Shown: positions 1-32,779 of the stretch, piece by piece
Position numbering within the stretch: the first letter of the stretch is position 1
Layout of the letters: each line of letters opens with the position of its first letter
Assembly: GCA_935421135.1 (NCBI GenBank)
Contig: OW285187.1
Coordinates: forward strand, 13,541,929 to 13,605,928
Reading direction: 5' to 3'
Source of the DNA: Bugulina stolonifera
Lineage: Eukaryota; Bryozoa; Gymnolaemata; Cheilostomatida; Bugulidae
DNA length: 64,000 nt
Translations under genes and position numbers: made by a program
Notes under the pieces: generated by a model
Told to the model about the DNA's origin: nothing
Seen by the model: only the letters and a program-made list of their open reading frames with translations
Database searches by the model: none

Positions 1-19704
<19,704 letters not shown>

Positions 19705-20661
19705 TATTTTCCTTCAAGCTCACCACAGAGTTCACAGCAAATGATAAAAGGTCGAAATTTAGCTGTCAAAAAGGCCCGATCTACAACATAAATGTACATG
19801 TATGTCCAGGTTAATATAGGCCTACCTCTGGGATAGTTGACCTACTATGTGACATTTTACTTGTAGATAAAGCCTGTAAATCAAAAATTGGTAAGCTTGG
19901 TAGCGGAACATAAGAAAATATAATAATATCCTATTTAGATCAATAAAACTTGAGATATATACATGTAGTTTGCAAGCGTATTATCACATAACAGTATGCT
20001 CCACCTGAAATGCATTCACTTTATGATACTAGGCCTATATTACACTTGACTGATTTAACATTATATAACTTTCATCAAAAGATTAAATCAAGGCACAAGT
20101 GTGCAAAAAATGGGGCGTCATTTGATGGTAACAGTAACAAGTGTGGGTATAGATATATACTATATTAAGTGTAATTTAATCTATATATACATATAATATA
20201 GTGTAAGTTGAGATGAAATGGAGTGACTTAAAACATACAAGTACATTATGTAGAATAGGTTATAGGTCAAGCCACTTTAAATCTGCCAACTTTATTCAGC
20301 CTACACAAAGAAGTCAATGGAAAATTGATCAGTTAGTTCACCCAGAATTTTTGTAAATAAATACCATAAAAAAGAAATAACCAATAAATGGGGTATCTTT
20401 TATTTTCATGACTATGATATTGAACTCCGATATAGCAAAAAAGCTAAAAATTAATAAAGACTCCACATGCTTTATTGCAGTGTTTAAAGTGGAACAACTG
20501 AGGTGGGTACACTGTGTATGCACTCTTAAGAATTTCCCTATAGTTGAGTGTGCAACTACACACGCAGTAATCCCATCTTACATATTAGTATTGTATAGCT
20601 ATCCACTTAATCTTATAGTAGCAAACAAACTAGTGAATTACTAAAATGAAAAAAATGTGAT

Positions 20662-20730
20662 TTGGTGGGACTCAACCAGTGTCCCTATGAATGATATTCA
20701 AGTGCTCTACCATTAGACTACTAGATTAAC
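20662..20730 (-). repeat. tRNA-derived sequence (SINE head or tRNA pseudogene)
   Basis: The minus strand has an A-box-like TAGTCTAATGGTAGAGC followed about 30 nt later by a B-box-like GGTTGAGTCCC and then CACCA. The 5' and 3' acceptor arms do not pair well, so a working tRNA is unlikely. Confidence 0.45.
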
Positions 20731-21089
20731 GTGTTTATGAGAAAAACTAGCCATGAACATGAGGGTACACGCCTGCTGACCGTGTACCCACTAAAATTGA
20801 GGTGAGTACACTCCTTATAATCACACTTCTAACACTGCTTCATTGGATAATAAATACACAGAGTGGCGTTGATAAATTTTACTTCACTTCAATATATAAA
20901 TTTATATGGAAACTAGATCAGGATTATAAGAAATAATAACCAATGATGTATTATCACGCAATGGTGAATTTTGTCTTACACACACCAAAAAGTAAAATAA
21001 AAGAGGTTTACACCTTGAATGTGCACATACATTCTATTAGTATCATGACTTTTATCAATATTGTTAACCTAGTAATTTTCAGATTACTT

Positions 21090-21285
21090 GCGGCTCTTGT
21101 TATTAATAGATTTAGATAAAAGCGGTATTATTGAATTCCAGTAGCAGAATGGTATTATTAGGTTACGTATACCGAGCACATATCTGCTAGCATATATGTG
21201 CTCGAGCATAATTATGTAGCCTAACAATACCACTACCATTTAAATCTACTAATATAAACTGTTAACAAGAACTACACATCAAATA
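21090..21285. repeat. Long imperfect inverted repeat, MITE-like
   Basis: The outer arms share CTTGTTA and TTAATAGATTTA-type sequence (the right arm carries an extra short insertion), the middle arms share TGGTATTATTAGGTTAC with a few mismatches, and the centre pairs GAGCACATAT with ATATGTGCTC. The whole region could fold into one hairpin of nearly 200 nt. No flanking target duplication was established. Confidence 0.45.
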
Positions 21286-21336
21286 GTAGAATATGTAAAA
21301 AGTCAGTATTGAGGATACGCATGAAATCAACATTAC

Positions 21337-21394
21337 CTTTGAGACTGCTATATCCGAGTGGTCCCTGAAGCGTGCCATTGAGCCTTATAAAGGG
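21337..21394 (-). promoter_or_regulatory. Predicted myosin promoter and non-coding first exon
   Basis: On the minus strand CCTTTATAAGG (21,383-21,393) is a TATA box embedded in a CArG-like palindrome; it has seven A/T bases between CC and GG rather than the six of a perfect SRF site. A start about 30 bp downstream would give a short 5' UTR exon ending at 21,337, where AAAG/GTAATG makes a donor. The matching acceptor lies at 19,763, just before the ATG exon. No transcript data are available, so this is a prediction. Confidence 0.5.
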
Positions 21395-22508
21395 TGCGGA
21401 TAGTATTTAGCATTTTACTATTGGCTGGGAGTTGACCAATAGCGTAGCAAGAGACTGAGAACTACAAGTTGAACTAGCCCGGTACGCAATTTGTACAAGA
21501 ATATCCACACGCAAGGAACGCAGGTTTGTAGCTTCCACGAGTCGCTCACGACCATTTTACCAAACTGGCTTTGTTCCATAGAATCATATGCTTTGTTCTG
21601 TATTACTTATTCTGGGTTTTGCCCTTGGGTGTGGTATTGTGTTGATATGCAGTACTTGAATTTACCATACTGTTGGAATCTATTTCAAACACTATTATTT
21701 AAATGTTTAAGCGATGCTTAGGAATAGCTAAGGCGCTGCTGATCAATTCAATTTATTTCGAATTTGAATTTGTCGATTTTTTACTTTTATTTTAATTTTA
21801 TTCCATTTTGCTGTTAACATTTTATTATTCTCAAATCAAACATACATTTATTTAAAATACCGTTTCGATTTATTAATTAATTGTAATTTGAGTAATGTAA
21901 AAGAAAAACGTTTGGCTGTGAAATTTTTTAAAGCAAAGACATTGTTTTTGATATAAACCGTTGTATCAGTTGACGTTGTATGCATCTTTTTGAGGCTTAC
22001 CCAGAGCTTTGCAGTCGACTAGCCTCACATGGCAAAGCAGATGCTCTCTCGATTATAAACTCGTGTGTCAATCATAGAATATCGGGATCATTGGAATCTA
22101 CAACATTTAAACACAATCACAATGACAATGGGTTTGAATGCTGTGCTTGAAATATCAACAGAACTCTAATATTTTTTACTCTAACTCTTACCTCTCTTTC
22201 CTTAGAGCATACTATAGCAGTTGCAAGCAGTCATACAATATATATGTCAAAGCAGACAAAGCAGTCAAATCATCAGATGAAGAAAGTCAAAAGTAGAGTA
22301 AGTAAGAGTCAATAAACAGCAATTTTAAAAAGTAAAGTAAGAGTCGAGCAACTAGTGCCAAAATGCTCGAGTCAGAGTAGAGTCAAAAGTACAGAAGTTC
22401 CAAAATGTCAATTAAACTATTATTGTCTGATGTCATGTGTTGGGGTTTGGGGATATGACAATATATGTAATAATAAAGAAGAAAATTTTAGATCTTGGTG
22501 TGCATCAC

Positions 22509-22526
22509 CAGGGGCGATTCTAGGAC
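22509..22526. repeat. hAT-type terminal inverted repeat candidate
   Basis: CAGGGGCGATTCTAGG resembles the conserved tip of many hAT elements. It lies 650 bp beyond the stop codon of the deleted hAT ORF, as a 3' end should. The partner repeat was not found. Confidence 0.35.
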
Positions 22527-23168
22527 AGACCTGAAGGAGGTTCTCACTCACACTGGGACTTATTGGCAAAATAAACTCCGGCCACAATTTCACTTTATCC
22601 CAGCACAAAGATCTGTTACTTGAACGAATAAATATAAAGCTTTTTATTCAATCCATGAGTATGATTGAACATGGAAGTCTTGTACCTAAAAGATTGTTTT
22701 AGTGTTGTGTAAGACACTCCAATCTGCATTGTACATTTCTGACCAATACATTTTTCAATAAACCGTTTATTGTGCATAATATTTTCTATTCTGCTGTTCT
22801 AAAAAATTACTTCCAAAGTGATGATCTATTGCTTTGATCAAAATTTGATGAGTCGGCATACTATACATTGTATACGTAGATGACTTACAATATGCTAGAT
22901 TGAATTGGACATGATTAATGTTGGATGTTAGATTTCATAAATTCAGCTCAACTTTCAAATGAGATACTGTTTGATAGAGTATGTAGCACTTCAGTCATAA
23001 ACTTGGTTCATGAAATATTTTATTGTACAGTGAATACTTTATTTTATTTTAACTACAACTGAAACTGTCTAACAATATGCATATAAAATAGATTTTACAA
23101 CATTTACCAGCAATTCACAGAATTCAAGTAAAGGGGAGAACAATAGTCTAAGCTGTAAGTCAAGCAAA

Positions 23169-24850
23169 GCTTTAATGGGAATCACCCATAGGATTTAATA
23201 ATTGCAGCCTTCTTGGCTTCTTTAGAGCAAAAGCTGTTACTAGTTCTTCATCTTTGATTTTGGCATACAAGTCATAATGCTTGTAGCCAAACACTTGCCC
23301 ATTCAGAGATGCTTGACTCATCATAGACCGTTGGGCTGTTTTAACAAATTTCAATGTAGAGTTGGCACGTTCAACCTCTGCACTTGTAACTGATAGTGTG
23401 AGGAGAATTTTAATCAGCTGTATAGCAGACAATATTATCTCAAGCATATCATCCTGTGCTTTAGGACTAATGTACATAGCATTTCTAGCCCCACTCTCCA
23501 AGTGCTCTCCGAGTAATTTATCCTCAGCTCTTACTCGAAATGCAATTATGGCTTTAAAATTTCCAAGGTTGACAATATCTTTTGCTTCCTCATCATCTTG
23601 AGATACCAATGGTACCCCAGCATCCCTCTTGCCTCGCCTAGCAAAGCCTCGTTCAAGGCACAACCTCATGCAATCAAAAAGGGACAAAAGTATTTTCCTG
23701 TTCTTATCCACTCTCTCGGCATATGCCCTTGATTGAGCTTCAAGTCCCGACTCCTGTTTGCCTGTTTGGACTGCTTGGAAATTTTCCAATTTGCTTTGGG
23801 CATTCTTATGATAGACAGTGCCCATATGTGTTGTTACCTTTACATGAATTTTTTTCCAGTCCTTAAACGCCGTCTTGATGAAATAATTTGCCTCTGTCCC
23901 ATGAGATGGCAAACATGTGAATAGCTTGCACGGGACACAGAATACACCATCTTCAGTTTTGCTGTAGCCAAGAATTGGATATTTTTCCAAGACTGCGAAA
24001 GAACACCTTCTTTCACTAAAGCCTGATTGATTGCGTTTCTCTGGAACTTTTGTGACTGGAAAGTTATATGAAGCATCCACATAGGGCTTTCTCATGATCA
24101 GCTCCCACTTGATTTCATTAGTTACCAGTGAGGGCAACCTTCCAATGTCATGCTCGGATGCATTAGCGGAACTTTCCACCCTTGCTATGGCAGATGACTG
24201 AACTGCGGAAGTAGTTGGCGTTGAACTTGTCTCTGTACAAACAAATAAAAATCAAGGTATGGATCCTGTTTTGCTGATGATACAAAAAGAAAATTTGCAT
24301 CTCAGCTGTATGTTTATTCATTATGTGTTCACAAAAAGATCATCATTAAATAAAAACCAGAAGCAGAATTAATATGTTCCCATTGGAAGAACAGCATATC
24401 AAATAGGGTAGATTTTATGGTAACTCAAACCACAATCAAGTCTGCATTCCCATGCACATGCTATATTAGAGTTAAGGTAATGTTGGAGTGGGAGGAATCT
24501 CTCAATTCAAGTTAAAGTTGGTACAAATTAGTACACGCCAACTAATTTACTAATATGGCCAGCTGTGTTAGTAGCATTGTGTGATACATTAAGACAGTGA
24601 TAGTCCACTCATTTACTGCGATGTAGATGCTCTAGGTCTTGCTGTTAACTTTCCAATAGAAACATACTAAAAGAGCTACAGAACACTACACCAGGCGGTC
24701 AACTATAGACTCCATGCTCAAAGCAAGTAATACAACAAGGAAAACTACTAAAAAGAATATAACCAACATGCTAAAGCAATAAGTAACCAGTTACCAGTTG
24801 AATTTCCTGATGTCTCCTCATCGTTTGGTGCTGAGCGATCCACTGATGAA
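23169..24850 (-). CDS. Internally deleted hAT transposase: TTF-type zinc finger joined to hAT C-terminal domain
   Basis: Two exons are visible: 24795-24850 (SSVDRSAPNDEETSGNST) and 23169/23172-24232, joined in phase 1. The frame then stays open for about 355 codons. The N-terminal part has a TTF-type zinc-finger region (RCSFAVLEKYPILG, VFCVPCKLF, HMGTVYHKNA) and the first part of DUF4371 (NFKAIIAFRVRAEDKLLGEH, LESGARNAMYISPKAQDDM). It then jumps directly to the C-terminal dimerisation motif LTLSVTSAEVERANSTLKFV and ends KKPRRLQLLNP. The catalytic RNase H-like core, several hundred residues in full-length relatives, is missing. It cannot be an active transposase; a DNA-binding, dimerising derivative is possible. 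An upstream exon carrying the start is not identified. Confidence 0.75.
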
Positions 24851-27800
24851 CTATTTAACGACATTGAGAAAGTGAACATATAGTTTATAGCGTTTTTGTA
24901 CTACTATTATGAAAGAAACTAAATATGTTTCAATACTGTGATATGTAGTTGGTAATCTGAAAGTCTGTTGATAGTTTAGGTGTATTACTAGTTGCTAGAC
25001 GATGAGGTGAGTATAGAGAAACAAAAGATTGAAAACTTGTGCTGATTTACACAGCTTTTCATTTGGAAATTGAGCTGAATTTCTAGAAATTTAAATTACA
25101 TTCCAACTTTAAGTGATTGAATAAAAAAACTTTGGTCCCACCCACTAATTAGCACAACACAAAATAATACTGTGACCATTGCTCCTGCGTAGCGATAAAG
25201 CTATCAACAATATTAACTTTCATCACTTGCAGCTTCTAATACTAGATGATTATCATTAGTCATATGAGTGAAAGTACTCTTATCATGTCACAGTGTCATG
25301 TAGCCTATAATATTATTATATAAAATAATATTTAAATTCTTTCAAATTAATTCAAACTTTCTCTAGTGTGCCTCATTGAGAACAGCATGTTTTTAAAAGC
25401 AAATTAACAACAATTGATAGCATAATTATTTATAGCAATTTTAAATTTTTTGCAACAATAAATAATAAAGTGACATGAAAGGTTCAAAACCAAAATTGAA
25501 AAATAAATAAATACAAGTTAAGTTCAAGTTGTGGTAAAAACCTGTTTACTGTAGTAGGGCAACTAAATGATTCTAACTCGTTCATGCCTTCCACTAAGAT
25601 TGAAAAACCCAGTGAGTGTTGGCTGATTACTCAGTTTTCTGCCTTTAGTGTTAGCAGGTAATCGATTCATGAGTATTTTTAATTTAATTTTTTGAAAATT
25701 CATGAAATGAATGAAATCCAATGAGTAAAAACAAATTTAACCTTGACCTGTTGAGAAGGTAGCCCAAGGATAAAGACTATCTTTGCCCAAGTAGCCACTC
25801 TTGCTCTGATTGGAAGATTTTAAACTAAACTTGTTTTCATTGATCAATTCTCTTGTCCAATAAAATATGCTGTAACAATTCCATAGACACAGCAATGTTG
25901 TTAGATTAAATTTATTATAGGTTGAAGTATGTCTATGTATTCACTGCGGACTCACAGCCTGTAACTTCCCAACAAGTCAATAGAAAGCCGGCTAGCTAGT
26001 TATAATTTACTAATAAGCCTAAATAAATTATCTACTTTTGGTGTTATATAAAAAAGCTTATGACAAAGGGGGTTCGCACGACCCATGCGACCCTAGCTAG
26101 ATACGCCCTTGATCACACAGGACCGTATCCACCCATGCGGCTTACTTGAACGATGGGTATTTATTGCTTCATTTTGCGTACTGTTCATGGTAAAAAGCTA
26201 CCATGCTATGCTGAGGATTTGGCGTATATGTTTTGGGGTTGAGCCCTAGCAGCAGCTCTAGTTACTGTCAAATCTGGCGACCTGGTGTTCATGAGCTCGT
26301 CATATGAGCACGCTGGTGCATCATGGCATTCTCCATTTGACAGAACTTGGAGAAGCATATTGTGTTTGCCGACTTTGCGACGTCTACTGAGATTATAAAG
26401 TTTTATTTTATCAAGTGCAGCAGATATTCATCAGAGTCGCACATTTTTTCTTTTGGGCACCATTTGCAATAGATCGTTTTAGAGGCGACTTAGCCGAGTT
26501 CTGCACCAGGTTCAGATGTTTCGAGAACGGTTTGTAATTGCAAGACTTACAAATTTTATTCTCAGTATGACTATTTACCATCTGCAAGTTGCTTCTTGCC
26601 GTTATGTTTCTCCTCTTTGTACTTTCGCTTGAAGAAAGAGCTGTTAGTGGTCATTATATTTTTGCCTTTGTCTCTACTATTCTTCGTGTACATCTGTAGA
26701 ACTATATTGGCTCGTTCGGGTTTTTAGGTTTTATTTGCTTGACGGGGCATTCTTCAACTCATCAACAAATCGTTCCACATAATTATTGTTCACATCAATC
26801 ATGTTAGCGAGGTCATTTTGTGACTCTTGGAACTGATCTACATCAGCCATGCGATACAATTTTGGTCAATGGCTCGCTCTTAGAGTCAGAGATGTTTGAT
26901 AACGCAACTCAACAGATTTGCTGTTTCACCTCTTCATTGGGATCTCGGGTATTGGAAGTTATCCGCACAATGCTTATTATGTCCTTTACCAAAGTTACTA
27001 GTATTAAGTGTTTCTACCACATTTTCTAATAACATACATGTACATTTATTAATCATTGCAATGTAGGAAGTAATCAGTACTTGTGACTGTAATTGGTAGC
27101 TTATTTATTATTGAATTTTTGTTGCATCGTTTATAATATTGGCAAAGTTATTTTGAAATTAGCTGAATTTTATTTTATTGAACCTACTGAATTAAATACG
27201 CTATATTGAGTTAGCATTTTTTCGCAATAAGCTGCCTCTGCATTTTTCTGTAAGTCATACAACTGGGGAAGGGAAGCAAAGGCTCCCCATCTACCAATGA
27301 GAAGTGTTTGACTCTAATCTACAATACAAATGTTTGGGATCGGATGAAGCTTCAGATGACCCTGTATCCAGTGTTATTTTAATAACACAATCCTCACAAA
27401 CGATGGTGTTCGCTTCCTTACATAGCATAGCCAATTGTGGAGGCATCGATGTTGGTATCCGTAAGGAAAAGTGCATTCAGGTCAGATGGTATGTGACTAT
27501 AACAATGCTCTCTCATGTAGATTGGGGCAGTTACACATGGCTGATCTGTTTTAAATTACGCAAGTTGTAGTGGTCTACATCATTATCACAGTTGGAATTA
27601 TGGGGACACTGAAACCAATCTTTCAGCCATGTAATCACAGATGGCAGCTCTTAATTACTCGGAGTTGGGGTTATCTGCAAATCTGCCCTTCAACGTTTTC
27701 TGAGAGAACATGTTTTCCACACATTCCTAATTCAGCCTATTTGTAAGCATAAAAATGGCAAACCTACATTATTAAATAGCAATAGAAGTACATATGTTCT

Positions 27801-29597
27801 GAAGCCATCCCTGTAAACGTGGTATAGGGTCTTTATTTACAGGCGTACTAGATCTAAAGCAGTCACCCATTTCTTCTAAAAGTGACCAGTGGCTTGAGCC
27901 AACAGTGAGAGCATGGAAATAGGGCTTCGAGGACTTAAACACAAGCTGTTGAATACATTGAACAATTTATCAAATTTATCACAGAATGTCGCAGTGTACT
28001 CAGCTTCAAGTGGCAAGACACCAACGGCGAGTTGCTACTGAATGACTCAAAACTTAAGCGGCCAACGTAACACTCATGTGGGAGAATGTAGACTAAAACT
28101 AAAACCATTACGCCTCGGATTATTGTTGATATTCTTTATTGGATGACGGGGTCTCACAATACAGTTACCCACTTCCCCTTATGATCATAATAGGGGGCTG
28201 TAACGGATACACCTAGCCCACTCATGCAACTTTGATTATTGAAACCCTTTTCACAAATGACTGCTAGTTGTTTCAGTCCCACAGAAATGGCAACTTCTAG
28301 GACTTCAGGTAGTAATAATTTGAAATGTCAGGTTTAACCATAGTCCCAGTTAAACAGTGACCTAGTGACTGCTTTCATTTCTTAGATATGCCTTTTGCTG
28401 TAAAAACCAATGCACGTATAGCCACATACTTTTATTTACCAAATGCAAAGCCAAGATTTTCTATACCATCTATGGTCTCTTCTTCGATCGTAGCTCACAC
28501 CTCTCTTCAATGTCATCTCATCAAAAATCAATGCACATGTTCTAATCAGTAACAGACAGCACTCATTTTCAATTAGAATGCATAAATTAAACTCCGAGCA
28601 GCTATGTCAATATTAACATACTTTCAGATGGCAAGTTCAAAATATTGCATATCAGTGAATAAGCTTTAGGGCTAACATGAAACAAAGAGCATGGTAATAT
28701 CATAGTTGTCAGTCCACCGTCTACCATGAGCATGTTTACCTGCCACTTGGATCCGCGTCGCTACAAACCTAAGTGCATGCCCTGATAACTTGATGTACAG
28801 CCATCCCGATTTCTTTCTGTACTTATTCAATAACTTAGGAAGGGCCCACTTGTTAGGCTTGATGTAACCATACTATGCAATGCGAGAGGTACTGTTGGAA
28901 CAGCATTGTAGACAAATCTATTCCGAACAATGTTGGTGTAATGCTCTGCACACAATATCTAAAAATTTAAATTGATTTCATTGAATAGGCCTACCTTGCA
29001 ACTTTTATAGCTACATGTACTATTCTAAATACACATAGGTATCAGATGAGATACAACAAGATGCACTTCATAACAGATTAAATAATGATATATCGATGAT
29101 TCTTGCCTGATCTAGCAGCTGTTCAGCACTAGTTTTTCCAGCTTGCAGTTATTGACATAGTCTACCCATACTTTACACCTGAAATGCGTAATAATATTGT
29201 AGGATGTAATGACTGTCATTATGATTACCTTAATTGATTAATAGTTCAAAGTAAAGAGGGTATAAAAAATGGTGGACACGAAAAACCTTAGATGTGTCAC
29301 CAGAAAATTTCACTAAATCGTTAATAAGTGTGCAATTATCTTTATAAAATCAACGAGGTTTTATATATTTGACAGCTTTTACCAAAATTTGTTCAGCTAA
29401 CCCTAAAAGGCCACTAATCTTTTCAACACTGGGAAGGCAATCTATACATTTCTTTTTGTTTCACTGCACACTACTTGTATGTGCTGGGAACAGACTCTGT
29501 AAAGATTTGGTGGCCCTGAAAAAAGCCTTTGGGGTTGTCTTGAGCAATTTATTACTTAGTTTGAAAACCATTAGCTTGAATCACAAGCTAACGTCTT
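24851..29597. other. Intergenic, AT-rich; no supported gene
   Basis: Short ORFs (26,820-27,029; 27,291-27,570) have no recognisable motif, and stop codons are frequent in all frames. The somewhat less AT-rich stretch 26,050-28,950 could be a very old transposon remnant, but I cannot assign a family. Confidence 0.5.
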
Positions 29598-29810
29598 CTA
29601 GCCATTCTTTCTGTCAATTTGGGCAGCCCCTCTCTCTGTCACATAAAACCAACATTGTATGATGTTTTGATCAATACCTTTAGATTTTGCTGATCCTTTC
29701 TTGAGATTTCGTAATCTCATCCAAAGGTTTTCAATTGGATTGAGATCAGGAGATCGATGTGGCAAATCAATTCTTTTTACACCATGTTCGCCAATCCATT
29801 TGTTAATCAC
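29598..29810 (-). pseudogene. Tc1/mariner transposase C-terminal fragment
   Basis: The minus strand reads WIGEHGVKRIDLPHRSPDLN-PIENLWMRLR. RSPDLNPIENLW is the conserved motif around the last catalytic acidic residue of Tc1-like DDE transposases. Only about 70 residues remain, with no upstream catalytic domain, so it is a dead fragment. The opposite-strand ORF at 29,369-29,662 is its shadow. Confidence 0.8.
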
Positions 29811-30064
29811 TTTGGATCGGTGGCAAGGTGTGTTTTTGTATCAATAAGAACAAGTTATGTTATGTACTATGTATACACAGTCACTAGGTTTTCTTTGTTT
29901 TATTTAGAAATGGGTGCTTAAAATAATTGCTACACTGATAATAATTTTAATTCAGTACAACTGAAAAAATCATTAATTTAATTTTAATTGAATTTAGGAA
30001 TTAAGTTACTAACCTTTCCTCTTCCTTTGGAAATCTATAAAAGGAGAGATTTCAGTGAATAAAC

Positions 30065-30265
30065 TTGCCATTTGGACAATTAGAAGCTGCAAATCATGGA
30101 GCTCCTATTAAATGTAGAAGGAACTTGGTGGTTCATGATGGCAATACCACAGCATTGCTTGTCAAGCAGCTATCCAAAAACACAACAGATAGATGGTGGG
30201 AGTTGCAGAACGTTGGGACTGCTAAATTGGCATTTTTGGATGTACATGGTGCTATCATTTTGTGA
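30065..30265 (+). other. Unassigned 66-codon ORF
   Basis: Reads MPFGQLEAANHGAPIKCRRN and continues to FLDVHGAIIL before a stop. Composition is protein-like, but there is no motif, no clear splice context and no recognised homologue. It may be a transposon remnant. Confidence 0.2.
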
Positions 30266-30738
30266 AGGATCTTTCCTTCGATCATTGTTGCTTATCTTCT
30301 ACCGTGTCATAACATAAACATTGCAAGATTTACCTTTAAAGAAGTATGATGCTCTTGAATTGTGATAAAAGGAGCACCTCAGTTGTACAATGTTTAGACA
30401 GTGATTTAGATTTCACAGCGTACTGTTTTTGACGAGTGTTGGTTTAATTTCATAGTATTTGTTTTTTTATGATGTTCATCCATTTTTCCTTTGTGCATGT
30501 GCATGAGGATTCTCTGCGGGGAGAGGATTCCAAACTTGGAGAAAACTTTCCAGCGAAAAGGGATTCCACATTCCGGAAAACTCTCAGATGATGGACCTCA
30601 GATGATGGACGTAGAAAAATGGTTGCAACTTAACCGGAAGTAGCAAGGGTTGAGACTTCCTATGAAATTCCACAACAATTCAGTTTTTTATCGCAGTGAT
30701 GACAGCCTACCCTTACTCACCAGGAAGGGTTGGGACCG

Positions 30739-30828
30739 ATAGCAGGCCCTGAAGAGGTGATGGAAATGATTGCAGGCCCTGAAGAGGTGGTAGAAACAAT
30801 TGCAGGCCCTGAAGAGCAGGTCCTAGAG
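30739..30828 (+). repeat. 30-bp minisatellite, three copies
   Basis: Three in-phase copies of a 30-bp unit reading IAGPEEVMEM, IAGPEEVVET, IAGPEEQVLE. The coding-like reading lacks an identifiable start, so it is recorded as a repeat only. Confidence 0.7.
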
Positions 30829-31600
30829 GAGAGTTGTAAGTTACTTGTGCAATGCAGGAGACAGGATTATAGGTCCAGTAGCAGAGCTTAGTAGAGAACT
30901 GTTCCTCTTTTCACATCTCTACTTATTCAAACAAAATGTACTATTAGCTTACTTTCTACTCAATTCTACTACTTGCATGTGCTTTTTAATCTATATCCTA
31001 TAGCACAAGTAGCACAAGTCCTTTTTGAATGTGGTATCAACTTTAATTTATTTTCAAAACGACATTGAGAAATACTAACACATGATTGGTTAATTGCATA
31101 ATCAGGTCAATTTGCAAAAAGTACAGTATTAAAAATATTAATAAGAAAATACAAGAATCTGTTTGACACGATTTATATCCACATTATTCTCCTAATAAAC
31201 CTACCTAAGATTTGGTTAAAACTCAAATGGATCCTATAAATCCACTAGTAATCATCAAGTTGAAAAATACCACTACTATTATGTTACTCCCAATAACACT
31301 ATTAACCTAAGTTGGCAAGAATTATCAAATAAGGAATACAGCCAGTTAAACCTACTATCCATCAATACTGCAAAAATCCCACTCGATGAAAAACTTCATG
31401 TATCTGGTATTTACACCAAGTCTATATTACAATATTACTGAAAAGAATACTTAGCTATGATTGGTTAATAGTAATATGTTGTAATCAATTCCAACAAATT
31501 GTCTAGGGAGCTCTAAATCTATTTAATAATGATTGGGCTAGCTAGGGGCAACACTGCAGCTATGTATGGTTATTGAACTGTGTCATGGTAATGGTCTTTT

Positions 31601-31803
31601 GATGTTGTCTGCCCTTGTAAAATTAGGAGATATCTTGTTTCTGATAATATGTTGTATTCTTCACATTTTGATGTTGTCTGCTTTTGTAAAGCTGGAAATA
31701 TATTGTTTCTGATAAAATGTACTCTTCAGATTTCGATGTTTTCTGCTCCTGTAAAATTGGATATATATATTGTTTCTGATATGACTTGTATTCTTCACAA
31801 TGT
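31601..31803. repeat. Degenerate tandem repeat, three copies of about 65-70 bp
   Basis: Blocks GATGTTGTCTGC, TTGTAAA, TTGTTTCTGATA and ATTCTTCA recur in the same order three times, from 31,601, 31,670 and 31,734. Confidence 0.65.
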
Positions 31804-32779
31804 CATTGTTGGGCATTTTCCAATTAATTGTCCATTTGTATTGAGCATTTATATTTACCTGGAGCCTCTATGCATCTGCACCAAAATTCTCTGGTGGTAT
31901 AATTCTGTGATTTAGCTACCACAGGCAAAAGTTTAAATATAGAACAAATAGCAGTTGTCAGCTTTCTTTAAGTTCGATATTGTTGTTCTAAGAAAGAAGT
32001 GTGTTAAGCTAATGTGAGGTATAGAAATCGAACGGTGGTTACATTTACATTAGAAAAATAAAGTTCAAAGTGATTGGACATAGAAATACAGGATAAACTG
32101 GTTGATGATATGAAATATACATGTATATGTATGTATTAAATCATTATAGTTTTGTATTGTTGCTCTGGAGGACACATGGTTTATTAAAGCTCAGTAGTTT
32201 GAACTATGGCCAAGATATATTTTCCATTTTCTATTCTGGTCAAGGATAACTCCAGGGGACTTGATCTAGGAAACAAAGACGAATTGCGAGAAAGTAAAAA
32301 TGTTAGCATGAATCGATTTAGTAATAAGAAGGTGGAAACCAAAAAATGTAGCAAGAGCTTGAAATTAAAACCTGCAAACAACAGCCGGTAAATGAGGGAA
32401 GCATGAAGCAAATAAAATTGATGGAATGAGTTTTGATCTCGGAGAAGGATATGGCTTCTGATGGCACCTTTGAATGATTTCAGAGACTGAATCCACTTTC
32501 TGCGGTTGGGAATATCATTAAATTGGCTATAGTGAATCTAAAATTGTCCTTGTTGATGGCTTATCAACAGAGCCAGCTCCACTTCTTGTTTGTACATTCC
32601 ATTCTTTTTTGTATTTATCCCTAAGTGACTTTCATTTTATTTTAACATCTTTTTTGTGTTCATCAAAGTAAACAAAAGAAATTCACATCATAGTTAATAA
32701 CTCCGACTCACACAATTAGTTCAAAGAGGTGCATACCAGTCTAGTAAGTGACTTCTCTTTATACCCGCTATCTTTAGAT

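Larger units (their letters stand above)
19763..21336 (-). other. Predicted 5' UTR intron of the myosin gene
   Basis: Non-coding; short ORFs here have no recognisable product. It holds a tRNA-like repeat (20,662-20,730) and a long imperfect inverted repeat (about 21,090-21,285). Boundaries depend on the predicted first exon. Confidence 0.4.
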
